64,000 nucleotides of DNA from NCBI GenBank assembly GCA_023374025.1, contig SIJG01000050.1:511719-575718 (forward strand), written 5' to 3'. Position 1 is the first letter of the stretch. Every line of letters begins with the position of its first letter. Source of the stretch: Heterodera schachtii (lineage: Eukaryota; Nematoda; Chromadorea; Rhabditida; Heteroderidae). The notes below the pieces were generated by a model that searched no databases, was not told where the DNA came from, and saw only the letters and a list, made by a program, of their open reading frames with translations. Positions 54,341 to 64,000 of the stretch are shown here, piece after piece. The position numbers were made by a program, and so were the translations under genes.

Positions 54341-54583
54341 CAAAAAGCAATTTCTGTAGCTTTTCATGGCGCGTAAAATAATTTTAACACCCATTTAAAG
54401 TGATTCGAACCCGAATTCGAATTCGGCAACGATTTATAATGCATAAAATTAATTTAAAAAATAATATGCACTATGTAATTTATTTTGTTTTTGACATTTA
54501 AATGCTTTAACATGCGACTCGTAGACACTTCTTACATTCAATCAATTTCAATGTCGTTTCTCAGTTTTAGCAAATTTTGCAGG

Positions 54584-55112
54584 GTTCCGTTTCACTCGCA
54601 TCAGAGGGCTGTGGTTCCGCTCGCGGATCCCTTCCCAGCCAAAGTGATACCGGACCAAGACTCGGACTCAACTATCTGTTGGAGGCATACGAAAGCCGTT
54701 GGCAGGACCAAAGGCCGTTCAATTTCTGATTCGAACACCGACACGCGGTAAAAAGAATCAAACAATGGCACAATGGTCGGATTGCTTAACAATGCTTCGG
54801 TTTATTTAGTAACCGATTAACTGATGGATTTACGGCAACGCGATATGTCTTTTCCCTGGCGACAATTGCGGAAGACTCGAACTAAACGAAAAGTCAGTGA
54901 CCCAAAAGGAAACCGGATTTGGCAAAGCCTTTATTTTCCCTTTTACACCTTTAGATTCCCCCCTCACTTTTTCAATTGAGTTCGCCACTTTGGACCGTTT
55001 TAAGGACAAGATTGCGCGACCAGCAGTTGGCCCAGTCGCTGCAGAGACGGAAGAACGAACCAATATCCAATTGATAAGAATTTTTTCATTCATTACTCAT
55101 AATACCGGTTAA
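54584..55112 (+). pseudogene. Non-family gene fragment between the mirrored arrays
   Basis: GC-richer segment. An open frame from 54584 reads VPFHSHQRAVVPLADPFPAK ... SISDSNTDTR up to a donor CG/GTAAAA (54750). After TTTATTTAG (54811) it continues in phase as NRLTDGFTATRYVFSLATIA, then EDSN and a stop. A further open stretch (IEFATLDRFKDKIARPAVGP) runs to 55112. I do not recognise the protein. It looks like captured or relic gene sequence, not transposase. Confidence 0.35.
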
Positions 55113-55329
55113 ATTTGTTTACTCTAATCTCGCGATGATCACCATATTGATTCGTTTTGTTGTTTTGATTTTTGTTTAGTAAAATTAGTTTTATGCAAGT
55201 TTTGAATAAATTTTTGTTCAGAAGGGTCGTGATTTTATATATTCTCGGTTCTAAATTAGTCTAATTAGTGTTATAATTGATTTTGTTAAGCGCCATGAAA
55301 AGCTATGGAAACTGCTTTTTGAAATAATT

Positions 55330-55575
55330 TTTTGACTGAGTTGACGAATCGTCGCATTTTGGCTGAGTTGACGAATCGTCGAGTTGACGAATCGTTAAGT
55401 TGACGAATCGTTGACATTTGACTGAGTTGACGAATCGTCGCATTTTGGCTGAGTTGACGAATCGTCGAGTTGACGAATCGTTGAGTTGACGAATCGTTGA
55501 CATTTGACTGAGTTGACGAATCGTCGCTTTTTGGCTGAGTTGACGAATCGTTGAGTTGACGAATCGTTGGCGCGC
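55330..55575. repeat. Tandem array of GAGTTGACGAATCGT, right (inverted)
   Basis: Eleven copies (one reads AAGTTGACGAATCGT) with CGCATTTTGGCT and TGACATTTGACT spacers, the exact inverse of the 54167-54340 motif. Ends at GGCGCGCCGTCAATTTCG, comparable with GGGCGGTCAATTTCGCC at 54145. Confidence 0.75.
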
Positions 55576-55699
55576 CGTCAATTTCGTAAAATTTTCGGTG
55601 AAAAATTTTAGTGAAAAACTGTCAGCAAAATTCATGAAATCAGCTAAAATTCGCAAAGTCAATTTCTATTAAATCTATTAACAAATTGCAATCAAATTT

Positions 55700-56018
55700 T
55701 AAAAAATTTCCCGGAGGCGCCCAACGGCCACCGCCGCATGCTAATTGTTGTGTTTTTTGAATTTTGTTGCTTAAAATTTATAATAAAAATTATTATAATG
55801 TCTTTTAGCTTTAAATATTCAAAATTTGTATTTATTAAACCTATTTTTATCAAAAAGAAAAAAACCCTTACGCGTATACGGACCCGTATTGTTTCTGAAT
55901 ACGGGTTTTTACGGGTTAAGGGTTTTACGGGTTTTTAGCCCGTAAGCCCGTAACCCGTTTAGATGTCAAGCCCGTAACCCTTACCCTTATCCGTATTTTC
56001 TCAAAATTCCGATCTCTA
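55700..56018. mobile_element. Right part of MITE, ACCCGTAA words, GATCTCTA end
   Basis: A GC hairpin relative (CCCGGAGGCGCC near 55709), then ACGGGTTTTTACGGGTTAAG words and the terminus CAAAATTCCGATCTCTA (ends 56018), inward TAGAGATCGGAATTTTG. The same terminus class occurs at 11456 and 15436. Confidence 0.55.
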
Positions 56019-56388
56019 TTAAAAATCATTTTAGGAGAAAAAAACACTTTTGGCCAAAAATATGGCCATAATTCGTTAATTTATGCGTACATAAAAAGAG
56101 TAATAATTTACAGGGCTTCCTTTTTTATGTAAAACATACTTTTTCCTGAAGCAGTAAAAACAAAAAACATTGCTTTTTCATTCTTAATTTAGTTTATGCC
56201 TCACAAATCAGGGCTCCCAGCTTTGCAGATTTGTCATCATTTTGGTGCTTTTCAAGGGTTTCATTTTGGTAACCTTTCACTGTACGCTATATTTTTCGTA
56301 TATAAAAATGCCTTTTTTTTCCTCCTCATTTCATTCTCTCTCTCATTTATTCGCTTTATATTTTCCGGTCATTTTGTTCCTGCAAATA
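56019..56388. promoter_or_regulatory. Upstream region of A12 with TATA box
   Basis: TATAAAAATGCC and a T/C-rich run at 56301-56330, about 85 bases before the A12 start codon. The rest is AT-rich with no gene. Confidence 0.5.
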
Positions 56389-58092
56389 ATGTCTTCAGAA
56401 ATTTTGTACGTTTATTATTTCTTTTTGCAGGCGTTTCGCATTAAATTTTGCTAGACTTTTACCATCAGCAGAATTTGGAGATAAAAAATTCAAAACTAAT
56501 TTTGAAGGCTTATAACTTAATCGGCTTCAAAAAACATTTTAAACAAAGCTAAAATTTCACATTTGGATTCCCTCGCTTTGCTTTTCCCTTCTTCTTCAAT
56601 TATTAATTCATTCATTTTCCCAATTCATTTTCAGTTGGTGTGCCGTGACTTTTGTGTTGGTCGGCTGTGCCTCCATTTTTTGGTTCTTTTTGGACCATGT
56701 CAAAAAACGACGAGGCCCTCGCAAAAAAATGTAAATAAAATTAAAGGAGGCAAAAGAGAACAGTGATACAAGAGAGAATTTACAAAGAAGAGAGAGAGAG
56801 AGAAGTGATCAGTGAGAGAAAATTTGAGGAAAATGTGAGCCTAATTGGGCATTTTTTCATGGCATTAAGCAGTCAAATGTTTTTTTATTTTCAATTTCAG
56901 TTGGATTTGTAGCGACGTTTTGATGGACATTTTGCCCTTCTTTGACCATGCTCAACTTGGACTCAAAATGGCATTGCTTTCCGACCGTTTCGATGTTTTG
57001 GTGGACGCGCATTTCAATGGAAAAACAACGGAATTGACAATTCGGAAAACAATCACAATTAGCAAGGACAAAGGACCAAAAGCGAAACTGTTTGTTCTTA
57101 TCGGTGGCAATTTTGTGGATTTTCCATTGCCGGACCACTCGCTGCCCATCAAAATTCGTTTTCATTTCCTTCAGATTGAGTAAATTTAATCTTTTGTATG
57201 TATGTATTAAAGCATATTTTTTTTTTCTTCAGCTACATTGACTATTCCGTCATTGCATTTCTCCATGCCAACAAGCAAATTTGGGACAGAATGGGCACCA
57301 AATTGGAATTGTTTATTGATGGTGACGAAACCGAAGATGTCCAGCCAATTTGGGATGTTTTGGCCCGAGAAATTTGGCCCATTTTTGCTTCTAACATTCG
57401 CCATTTGTCTTTCTTCGATGCCGTTGATTTGGATAATTTGCGTCGCCGCATTTCACCAACACTTCTCACTGATTTTGATCAATTGAATTCAATCTGTTCC
57501 TATGGTCTGTTCCCCGATGGAATTGCTGATGATGGACCAAATGCAACTGGTGGCCAAGCGTTGTTCAAATGGTTGCACACGCCGAGAAAAGACGGACAGC
57601 CGAAGCGATTGCATTCTAATGTTTATTTGGGTTCACCGGATCTCGAATGGATCAACAACTTCAAAGAGGTGTCCTGCCATATTTTCTATAAATTGTACCA
57701 ACTTTTTTAGACATTTCTCCGTGCCACCACTTCTGTCAGTTACCATATTCAACTTTATTTTTATGTGATACCAACGCCAAATGGACCATTTGAATTGGTG
57801 AACGAAGTGACAAATGAGAAGCTGACACTGTGGGAAAAATCCGAGAAAAATTGGCTGTTGAAGAGATGTCCAATTACGGCAACACTTCAATGGGAAAACG
57901 ATGAAAATTGGGACAACAATTTGAACAATGTCCAATTTAATTTGTGGCGTGGCAATGATAGCATTGGGTGAGAGCAGCAACCAACGGAATTTGTGATTTT
58001 GTCGAAAAATGATTCATCCAATTCAAATTTCACTTAATTTTAGGCCTTTGTCGCCACCAGCGGAAGAAGAAAAAGAAAAAATGGACGAATGA
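56389..58092 (+). CDS. F-box-like protein with membrane anchor, subfamily A (A12)
   Basis: Exons: 56389-56405, 56635-56730, 56901-57179, 57233-57668, 57711-57967 and 58044-58092; 378 codons (377 aa), canonical sites. It starts MSSEIF, then [18 protein letters not shown] (hydrophobic anchor) and [12 protein letters not shown] (basic flank), then the subfamily A core [20 protein letters not shown] with [16 protein letters not shown]. The middle exon is [18 protein letters not shown] with [15 protein letters not shown]. The C-terminal exon has [13 protein letters not shown] and [11 protein letters not shown]; tail [15 protein letters not shown]. An anchor of the subfamily B type on an A core shows exon exchange between subfamilies. 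Basic residues after the anchor predict the F-box-like part in the cytosol (inference). Confidence 0.78.
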
Positions 58093-58336
58093 AAGCAATG
58101 AAAATTAATTATATTTGAGAAATTGTCCATCTCACACCGCTCATTTTCTTTTTGTTTTGCAAAAAATAAATAGAAATTTGTTTGAAACATGTAAATTCCT
58201 GCTTTTCTCTCAAAAACGTATCTTTGCGATAACATATTTCAATCTAATAATTTCATAATAAAGAATGGTCTAAATTCTTTTTTCATTTCGACGCTTTTGA
58301 GCAACCAAATTTTAAATAAAAATTTCTCATTTTTAG
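58093..58336. other. Short spacer A12 to B7
   Basis: 244 bases with no first or anchor exon for B7; ends with CTCATTTTTAG, the B7 exon 3 acceptor. Confidence 0.45.
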
Positions 58337-59564
58337 CTTTATCTGCGGCGATTGTTGGCTTTTGGTGTTCGATTTTCTTGCGCCTTCTCAACTCGGCCTT
58401 GGAATTGCACTGATTAGCCATCGCTTTGACTTTTACGTGGACGAACACTTAAAGACACGCAAATGGGCATTGGGCAAAATGCGAATTTGCCACCAAATTG
58501 GAGAGAATGGCACCAAGCAAATGCAAATTGTCAATTCCGATGGAAATCCAATGCCAATCCCGCAAAATCCGTTGCCGAACAAAGTCATAGGATTCAGACA
58601 CATTCAGATCATGTAAAAAACTGATTAATTTGGAATTTTTCGTCTAAATTTCAGTTACATCGATCAAAATGTCATCGCATTTCTCCGCCTTTTTCACCGT
58701 TTTTTTGCCTTTTCTTCAATATTCTTGGACATCACTGAAAATGTTAGCATTTTGGACTGTGTTTTGCTCAACATTTTGCCAATGTTTCGCGACTCCATTG
58801 TTGTGATGATTTTGAATACCGTCGCTTTTCGTCGTTTCCGCCAATTGGCCCCGGCACTTCTCAACAATTGTCCATCACTTCACACTGTCATTTTCAAAGA
58901 TGCCATTCTCCTGGAATTTCCGGCCGATGAAAGTGCCAATGCGTCGGATGGCCAAGCGGTGGTCAAATGGCTGTTTACGCCTTGTCCGAACAGTCTGCCA
59001 AAGGTGTTGCATTTGCATGACTTTTCGGTTGCACAATGGTCGTCAACGATGGAACAGTTCAAAGCGGTGATTATCCCTATTTAATTAGTTTTTCTCTAAT
59101 GTTTTTTGTCCCATTTTTAGGCATTTTCCAATGCTTCTTCGCCGGTTACTTTTCGCGTTTATTTTTTCTTTCCGCCGTCTTCTCCAATTGACTTTGTTGT
59201 GCCAATTGATCTGATCAACGAAGTGACTGGGGAGAAATTGGCACTTGGACAGTCATCAGCAAATGATTTTTGCCTCTTCCGTTGTCCAATTGCGTGGGAT
59301 GGAACAAATTGGGAAAATGTTTGGAAAGAATTAAGTGCTCGACAGAACCCAATTGACATTCGGATCAGAGACGGCGGATACGATGATGACGGGTGAATAA
59401 AATTTAAAATGCTTACAAATTAATTATTTATGAGTCCAATCGTCGACAATTTTTATTTGACTCATAAAATGCCAATGACTTATAATTTGAAATGGAATAA
59501 TCATCGTTTTTTCAGTCTTCTCGACGACGCTTCTCCCGGACCGAGTGGACAGCAGCAGAAATGA
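58337..59564 (+). CDS. F-box-like protein, subfamily B (B7), without own 5' exons
   Basis: Exons: 58337-58612, 58655-59066, 59121-59392 and 59516-59564, all in phase. The core is FICGDCWLLVFDFLAPSQLG with ISHRFDFYVDEHLKTRKW; middle exon YIDQNVIAFLRLF and KWLFTPCPNSLPKVL; C-terminal exon INEVTGEKLALGQ and FRCPIAWDGTNW; tail LLDDASPGPSGQQQK. No start exon or anchor exon lies in the short gap after A12. The first exon accepts the same phase (AT + C) as the A12 anchor exon donor, so read-through splicing from A12 exon 2, or trans-splicing, could supply a 5' end; otherwise it is 5'-truncated. Confidence 0.65.
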
Positions 59565-60167
59565 ATTAATCAATTAATTGGTGCGATTATGTGACGAAAT
59601 GATATGTTGGTTGTACTTTGCCATTAAATATTGTCTATATGTATTTGACCTTTGCTTTCTCGCAAATGCGCCCATTTCCATTGTATTTTATGTGTATATG
59701 TGAAATTCAATTGTGAGTAATTAATCGTTGATAAAATGGCTAATAAAAACGATAAAAGCTTGGGCATATTCGCGGCCCAACCCAATAAATGCCATGGCAC
59801 AACAATTTTCGGCAGGCCTTAGGCTGTCATTTTTTTTATCACACACAATTAGATATTATTAATGACAATTTCCAATTCATCAAGGAAATGTTATATCCGC
59901 TGGAGTAGAGAATGATCAATAGGAATGCTTAACGGAAACTTCCTGAGATGCGCGACTTACCGCCGAGTCCGAAAATCCCGAGACCCAAAATCCGAGACTT
60001 TTCAAAAAATTCTCACACCCAGGAATTTTTTTTATTGCGATAATGAGCGGATAAATAGAAAACCTCAAAACCCGACCAATTTGGTGCACTCCGACGGACC
60101 CGTCTATTCCCGACAAATGCCGACCGACCCTGACTTTTCCAATCCCGCCGAAGGGTCGGAGCGCTAT
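59565..60167. other. B7 3' region and word-rich DNA
   Basis: B7 3' UTR to about 59780. 59950-60150 has CCGAGACCCAAAATCCGAGA and CCGACC words, possibly a decayed MITE without clear ends. No gene is seen. Confidence 0.35.
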
Positions 60168-60188
60168 GCTAATATTTCAGTATAAAAA
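60168..60188 (+). promoter_or_regulatory. Core promoter block of A13
   Basis: GCTATGCTAATATTTCAG, then TATAAAAATTCC; TATA at 60181-60188, 84-91 bases before the start codon at 60272. Confidence 0.55.
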
Positions 60189-60271
60189 TTCCTTTGTTTC
60201 TTCTTCTCCTCTTCATTCCATTCTCTCATTCATTCTTCCATTTATTTCCCGGTCACTTTGTTGTGCTGTAA

Positions 60272-62019
60272 ATGTCTTCAGAAATTCTGTACGTTAATTA
60301 TTTCCTTTTTTTGATTTTCGGCATTTCTTTTGCTCAATTTTTGACCAGCAGAATAGGGAGATAAAAATTTCAAAACCAATTTTGAAGGATTAGCTTAATC
60401 GGCTTCAAAAAAGCTTTTAAAAAGCTAAAATTTCATACATATTTGGATTCATTCGCTTTTATTCCTTTTCCCTTTCCTTTTCATTCATTAATTTCCCCAA
60501 TTCATTTTCAGTTGGTCTGTCGTGTTTCTTCTGAGCTACCCATTTCTTCTGTTGGTCGATTTTGGCACCATTCTTTTTTGGTTCTTTTTTGGACGTGTCA
60601 AAAAACGAGGAGGCCCTCACAAAAAAATGTAAATAAAATCAAACAGAAAAGCATTTTTTCATGGCATTAAGCAGTCGAATGTTTTTTTGTTTTCAATTTC
60701 AGCTGGATTTGTGGCGACGTTTTGATGGACATTTTGCCCTTCTTTGACCGTTCTCAACTCGGACTCAAAATGGCATTGATTTCCGACCGTTTCGATGTTT
60801 TGGTGGACACGCATTTCAATGGCAAAACAACGGAATTGACAATTTGGAGACGTATCACAATTCGCAAGGACGAAGGACCAGAACCGAGACTGTTTGTATG
60901 GATCGATGACAATTATGTGGAATTTCCATTGCCGGACCATTCGTTGCCCACCAAAATCCGTTTTAAGCATCTTCAGATTGAGTAATTTTGAAACTTAGTG
61001 TTTTTTAAGGCATTATATTTTATATTTTTTTCAGATACATTGACCATTCCGTCATTGAATTTGTCCGTTCCAACAAACAAATTTGGGACAGCAGTGGCAC
61101 CCATTTGCAAATGTTTGTGAGTACAGACAAAACCGAAGATTACCAACCGATTTGGGATGTTTTGGCCCGAGAAATGTTGCCAATTTTTGCAACAAATATT
61201 CGACATTTGACCTTTGATGATGGCGATTATTTGGGCAATTTGCGCCGTCGCATTTCACCGACACTTCTCACTGATTTTGATCAATTGATTTCAATCGATT
61301 CCTGTGATCTGTGCCCCGATGGAATTGCTGACAATGGACCAAATGCAACTGCTGGGGCAAGCGTTGACCAAATGGTTACACATTCCGACAAAAAATGGTC
61401 AACCGAAGCGATTGTTTTGCGAAGATTTTGACGACGAAGGAAACATCGAATGGGTCAACAGTTTCAAGGAGGTGTGTGTGTGTGGTCATATTCTTAAAAA
61501 TTTGGGTATAATACCGCTGGCATCACTTTAATCGGATGAATTAACAACAATTTTAAAGCGGTGGCCTGCTGATTGCTGTCATTTTTTCGTTAAACGACCG
61601 ACTAATTGATTGATTGCCTTTGATTTTTGCTTCCTTTTTGTTTAGGCATTTTCACGTGCCACCAATTCTTCTGTCCGCTACAGAATTGAGTTTGCAGTCC
61701 ATAAAACCTCAATTGAGCCATTTGAATTGGTGAACGAACGAACCAAGGAAAAGCTGACATTGGAGAAAGTGCCACGTTATAATTTTGTTTATTGGCTGTT
61801 GAAGCGATGTCCAATTAGTGAAAAGGCGGCGGCGATTCAATGGGAAAACGACGAAAATTGGGACGCCAATTTGAACAAAGTCACATTTAATTTGTGTGGT
61901 GACATCAATGAATCCATTGGGTGAGCAGCAACAGCAATTTTTGATTTTGTCGAAAAAAAAAAAAAAATAATTTTAGGCCACTGTCGCCACCAGCGGAAGA
62001 AGAAAAAGCGGACGAATGA
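60272..62019 (+). pseudogene. Subfamily A gene with membrane anchor and one frameshift (A13)
   Basis: Exons: 60272-60288 (MSSEI + 2), 60512-60628 (anchor SVVFLLSYPFLLLVDFGTIL, FWFFFGRVKKRGG), 60703-60981 ([36 protein letters not shown]), 61035-61471, 61646-61920 and 61977-62019. Exon 4 has one extra G in GCTGGGGCAAGCG (61351-61361; relatives have GCTGGCCAAGCG), so the frame breaks in the GQALTKWLH motif. Everything else is clean, including the C-terminal exon (NERTKEKLTLEKVPRY) and tail [14 protein letters not shown] single lesion could be a sequencing error or a new mutation. Intron 4 carries the same decayed exon 3 end as A7. Confidence 0.65.
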
Positions 62020-62841
62020 AAGCAACGAAAATTAATTATATTTGAGAAATTGTCGACGATCTCAACCATTTGGAATTTGATTTGATGCGCTCATTTTCTT
62101 TTTGTTTTGCAAATGTCGCTTATTTTGAATACAACAATTTTCTGAAAAATTTAGTTAATTTAAACAAAATTACAACTCCAAAATATTTTCCCTGTGGCGC
62201 TTAACGACGCACTACCGCCCCCCCCCTTAAAAACGAAAAAAAATTAAATAGAAATTTGTTTAAAACACTAAAATTCATAATTAAGGGTCTAAATTCTTTT
62301 TTTGTTTGAGCCAATTTTTAGGTAAAATAATATGTTAAAATTTAAAAGCAAAAGAAATTAATTAAAATTTAGTTAAACTTTGTAAAAAAAACTGCAAAAA
62401 GTTTCGAATATTTGGTAAAAATTGTAATTTTCTCATTACTACTATGCTCCGTTTCATAATTATAAGGTCAAGAATTTTGAAATTTTTTTTCAAAAGAGGG
62501 GAGCAAACTACAGAATTACAAAATTTTGTTTATTTTTTTTTATAAAATCTATTAAAATAATTTAGTTCAGCGGAGCCTTTCCGTAAAATTTTTAACTTTT
62601 TGTTCGAGTTAGGGTCTGTGTTCGGAATTGGACAAATCCGAGTTCAGATTCCTAATTCCCGGGATCCCCACCCGGGTCGGTTTTCCTTGTCCCGGTCCCG
62701 GCAATTTGAAAATTTCGGCCTCTACTAATCAGCACCCTCGAGAATCCCCGGAAACTGATTCTGAGCCAGAAATTAAAAAAAGTTAAATTAGGGACACCCA
62801 TTCTGGCAAAACTTCAACTCGTTTTTGGCCAAATCGTTTAA
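62020..62841. other. A13 3' region with MITE end
   Basis: 62040-62350 matches 17710-18080 (shared 3' block with the diverged hairpin GGCGCTTAACGACGCACTAC). 62590-62650 is a fold-back arm fragment. GGGTCGGTTTTCC, CCCGGTCCCGG and a terminus TTCGGCCTCTA (ends 62724, inward TAGAGGCCGAA) mark a truncated MITE. No gene is seen. Confidence 0.45.
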
Positions 62842-62970
62842 ATCCATTGGGTGAGCAGCAACAGCAATTTTTTATTTTGTCGAAAAAATAAAAATAATTT
62901 TAGGCTATTGTCACCATCAGCGGGAGAAGAAAAAGAAGAAGCGGATCAAAGCAATGAAAATTATATATGA
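62842..62970 (+). pseudogene. Relic of subfamily A tail exon
   Basis: The last bases of exon 4 (AATCCATTGG/GTGAG), the intron and a tail exon from 62904 (LLSPSAGEEKEEADQSNEN, then YI and TGA at 62968-62970). The adjacent MITE duplicated ATGATAAA including the stop codon region. Confidence 0.65.
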
Positions 62971-62974
62971 TAAA

Positions 62975-63644
62975 TAGAGACCGCAAAAAAAGGCATCAAA
63001 AATGGCGAAAAAGGCACTATAATAGGCACCAAAAAATTGAAAAAAAGGCATGAAAAGGCACGAAAATCCCGAAAAAGGCATGAAAAAAGGCATTTAAAAA
63101 AAAATTTTCTAAGGTTTTTATTGAGCAAAAAACGTAAAATGTAACCAAATAACTTAATTTTGGTCATTTTTAAAGATTATTAATGTTTTATAATGTTTTT
63201 CGAAAAGAACAAACTTGAAAACCAAAAATTTTTTAAAGAAAAAAAAGATGAAATTTTGGCGATCAATTTTTGAGAAAATTTTTAATTCTAAGGGGTGTAT
63301 TTTCTGAAAATTTTTCACTTCTTAGGGGTGTATTTTCTAAAATTTTTCCAAGTCATTTATTAGGGGTGCATTTTTCCGATTTTATTGCATTTTTATGGAC
63401 TTTTTCGAAAAAAAACGCCAAAAAAGCACCAAAATCGGAAAAAAAAACGCCAAAAAAGGCACCAAAACGGCAAAATGCCAAAAAAGGCATTTAAGGCACG
63501 AAAATCCCGAAAAAGGCAAAAAAAAAAGGCATAATAAAAGTCAACGTAGAAGCCCCAAACCAAGTGGAAAATGCGTTATTTATGCTTAATATATCGAAAC
63601 TAGTGCGCAGAAAAAAAGGCATTTGCCTCAAAATGCGGTCTCTA
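62975..63644. mobile_element. Complete hAT-like MITE, AAAAAAGGCA words
   Basis: Termini TAGAGACCGC / GCGGTCTCTA with an exact 8-bp duplication ATGATAAA (62967-62974 and 63645-63652). Both ends are built of AAAAAAGGCAC / AAAGGCAT words. The middle contains TTCTAAGGGGTGTATTTTC-like lines shared with 1-351. Non-coding. Confidence 0.88.
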
Positions 63645-63652
63645 ATGATAAA

Positions 63653-64000
63653 TGATCGATCTCATCAATAGGAAACTGATTTGATGCTCTCCTTATTCCG
63701 AAATCTTTTGTTGATTCTTTCATTCGAATGAAAGATCCATTATTTATATATATCTTATTGAAAATGTTATTAATTTAATTAAATTAAAAATCATATGCAA
63801 AAAATCAAGTGCTTGATTTTAGCACTTTACGTCGATCATTTATTTGGTTTGAATTTACCCAATGATTCGCAGAAAATTTTTAGTCAAAAAAAAAGAAGCA
63901 TTCGGACGCAAAAAAGCAACGAAAAAAAGAAGTTCAAAGAGCAAACAATTAGGCACCAATTAATCTAATTGAATAGAAAAACGGTACTTTCCCGTTTTTC
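63653..64000. other. Family 3' UTR and spacer
   Basis: ATGATCGATCTCATCAATAG and following bases continue the 3' UTR interrupted by the MITE. No gene is seen to the window end. Confidence 0.4.

Noticed and set aside
56196..56454. Phenylalanine-rich open frames upstream of A12
   Set aside because: They overlap the TATA box and the intron after the MSSEIF exon; the hydrophobic reading comes from T-rich promoter sequence.
63270..63589. Lysine-rich open frames at the right end
   Set aside because: They are reading of AAAAAAGGCA words in the 62975-63644 MITE.

Overview
The window reads as nuclear DNA of a nematode, most likely a plant-parasitic tylenchid of the cyst-nematode kind (Globodera/Heterodera). 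Evidence in the sequence: genes with many short introns, TTTCAG-type 3' splice sites, AATAAA poly(A) signals, AT-rich spacers full of small DNA transposons, and a large lineage-specific family of F-box-like proteins. The genus is inference from the protein family, not proven by a marker gene. No rRNA, intact tRNA, CRISPR array or bacterial operon was seen.

The main content is a tandem array of one F-box-like gene family, with two subfamilies that share exon boundaries and phases. Subfamily A has the core motif DVWMDILPSFERVELGLKMA and an acidic tail (PLSPPAEEE...). Subfamily B has the core motif FICGDCWLLVFDFLAPSQLG and a tail SPGPSDQ. Both have an F-box-like exon, a long middle exon (YIDxxVIxFLR ... 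GQALSKWLHTP), a C-terminal domain exon (E(V/R)T(N/G)EKL ... RCPI) and a short tail exon. The protein starts in one of two ways: an 11-nt coding micro-exon (MNR + 2 nt), or MSSEIL/MSLKVI, usually followed by a hydrophobic anchor exon with basic residues after it. Local labels A1-A13 and B1-B8 are used.

Layout: 1-9.4 kb has A1, exon relics and B1. 10-12 kb is A2, with a MITE in its last intron. 13-17.7 kb has A3 and the broken A4. 19.2-25.8 kb has A5, the broken A6 and A7. 26.1-30.9 kb is an inverted pair B2/B3. 30.9-32.5 kb has two 3'-truncated genes, B4 and B5, tail to tail. 33.4-51.9 kb is a segmental duplication: a ~4 kb unit (oxysterol-binding-protein-like gene plus divergent A gene) in direct tandem, and a further inverted copy forming a palindrome with arms of about 5.8 and 6.5 kb and a ~1.95 kb spacer. 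51.9-56 kb is relic and transposon territory with mirrored tandem arrays. 56.4-62 kb has A12, B7 and A13. The right end is a MITE in a gene relic.

The second theme is a crowd of non-autonomous DNA elements. Several have 8-bp target duplications and hAT-like termini (YAGRG), and are built from short family-specific words repeated in both orientations. Some share the same terminal ~12 bp but carry different words, and unrelated families share an internal hairpin. A fold-back repeat lies at the junctions of the segmental duplications.
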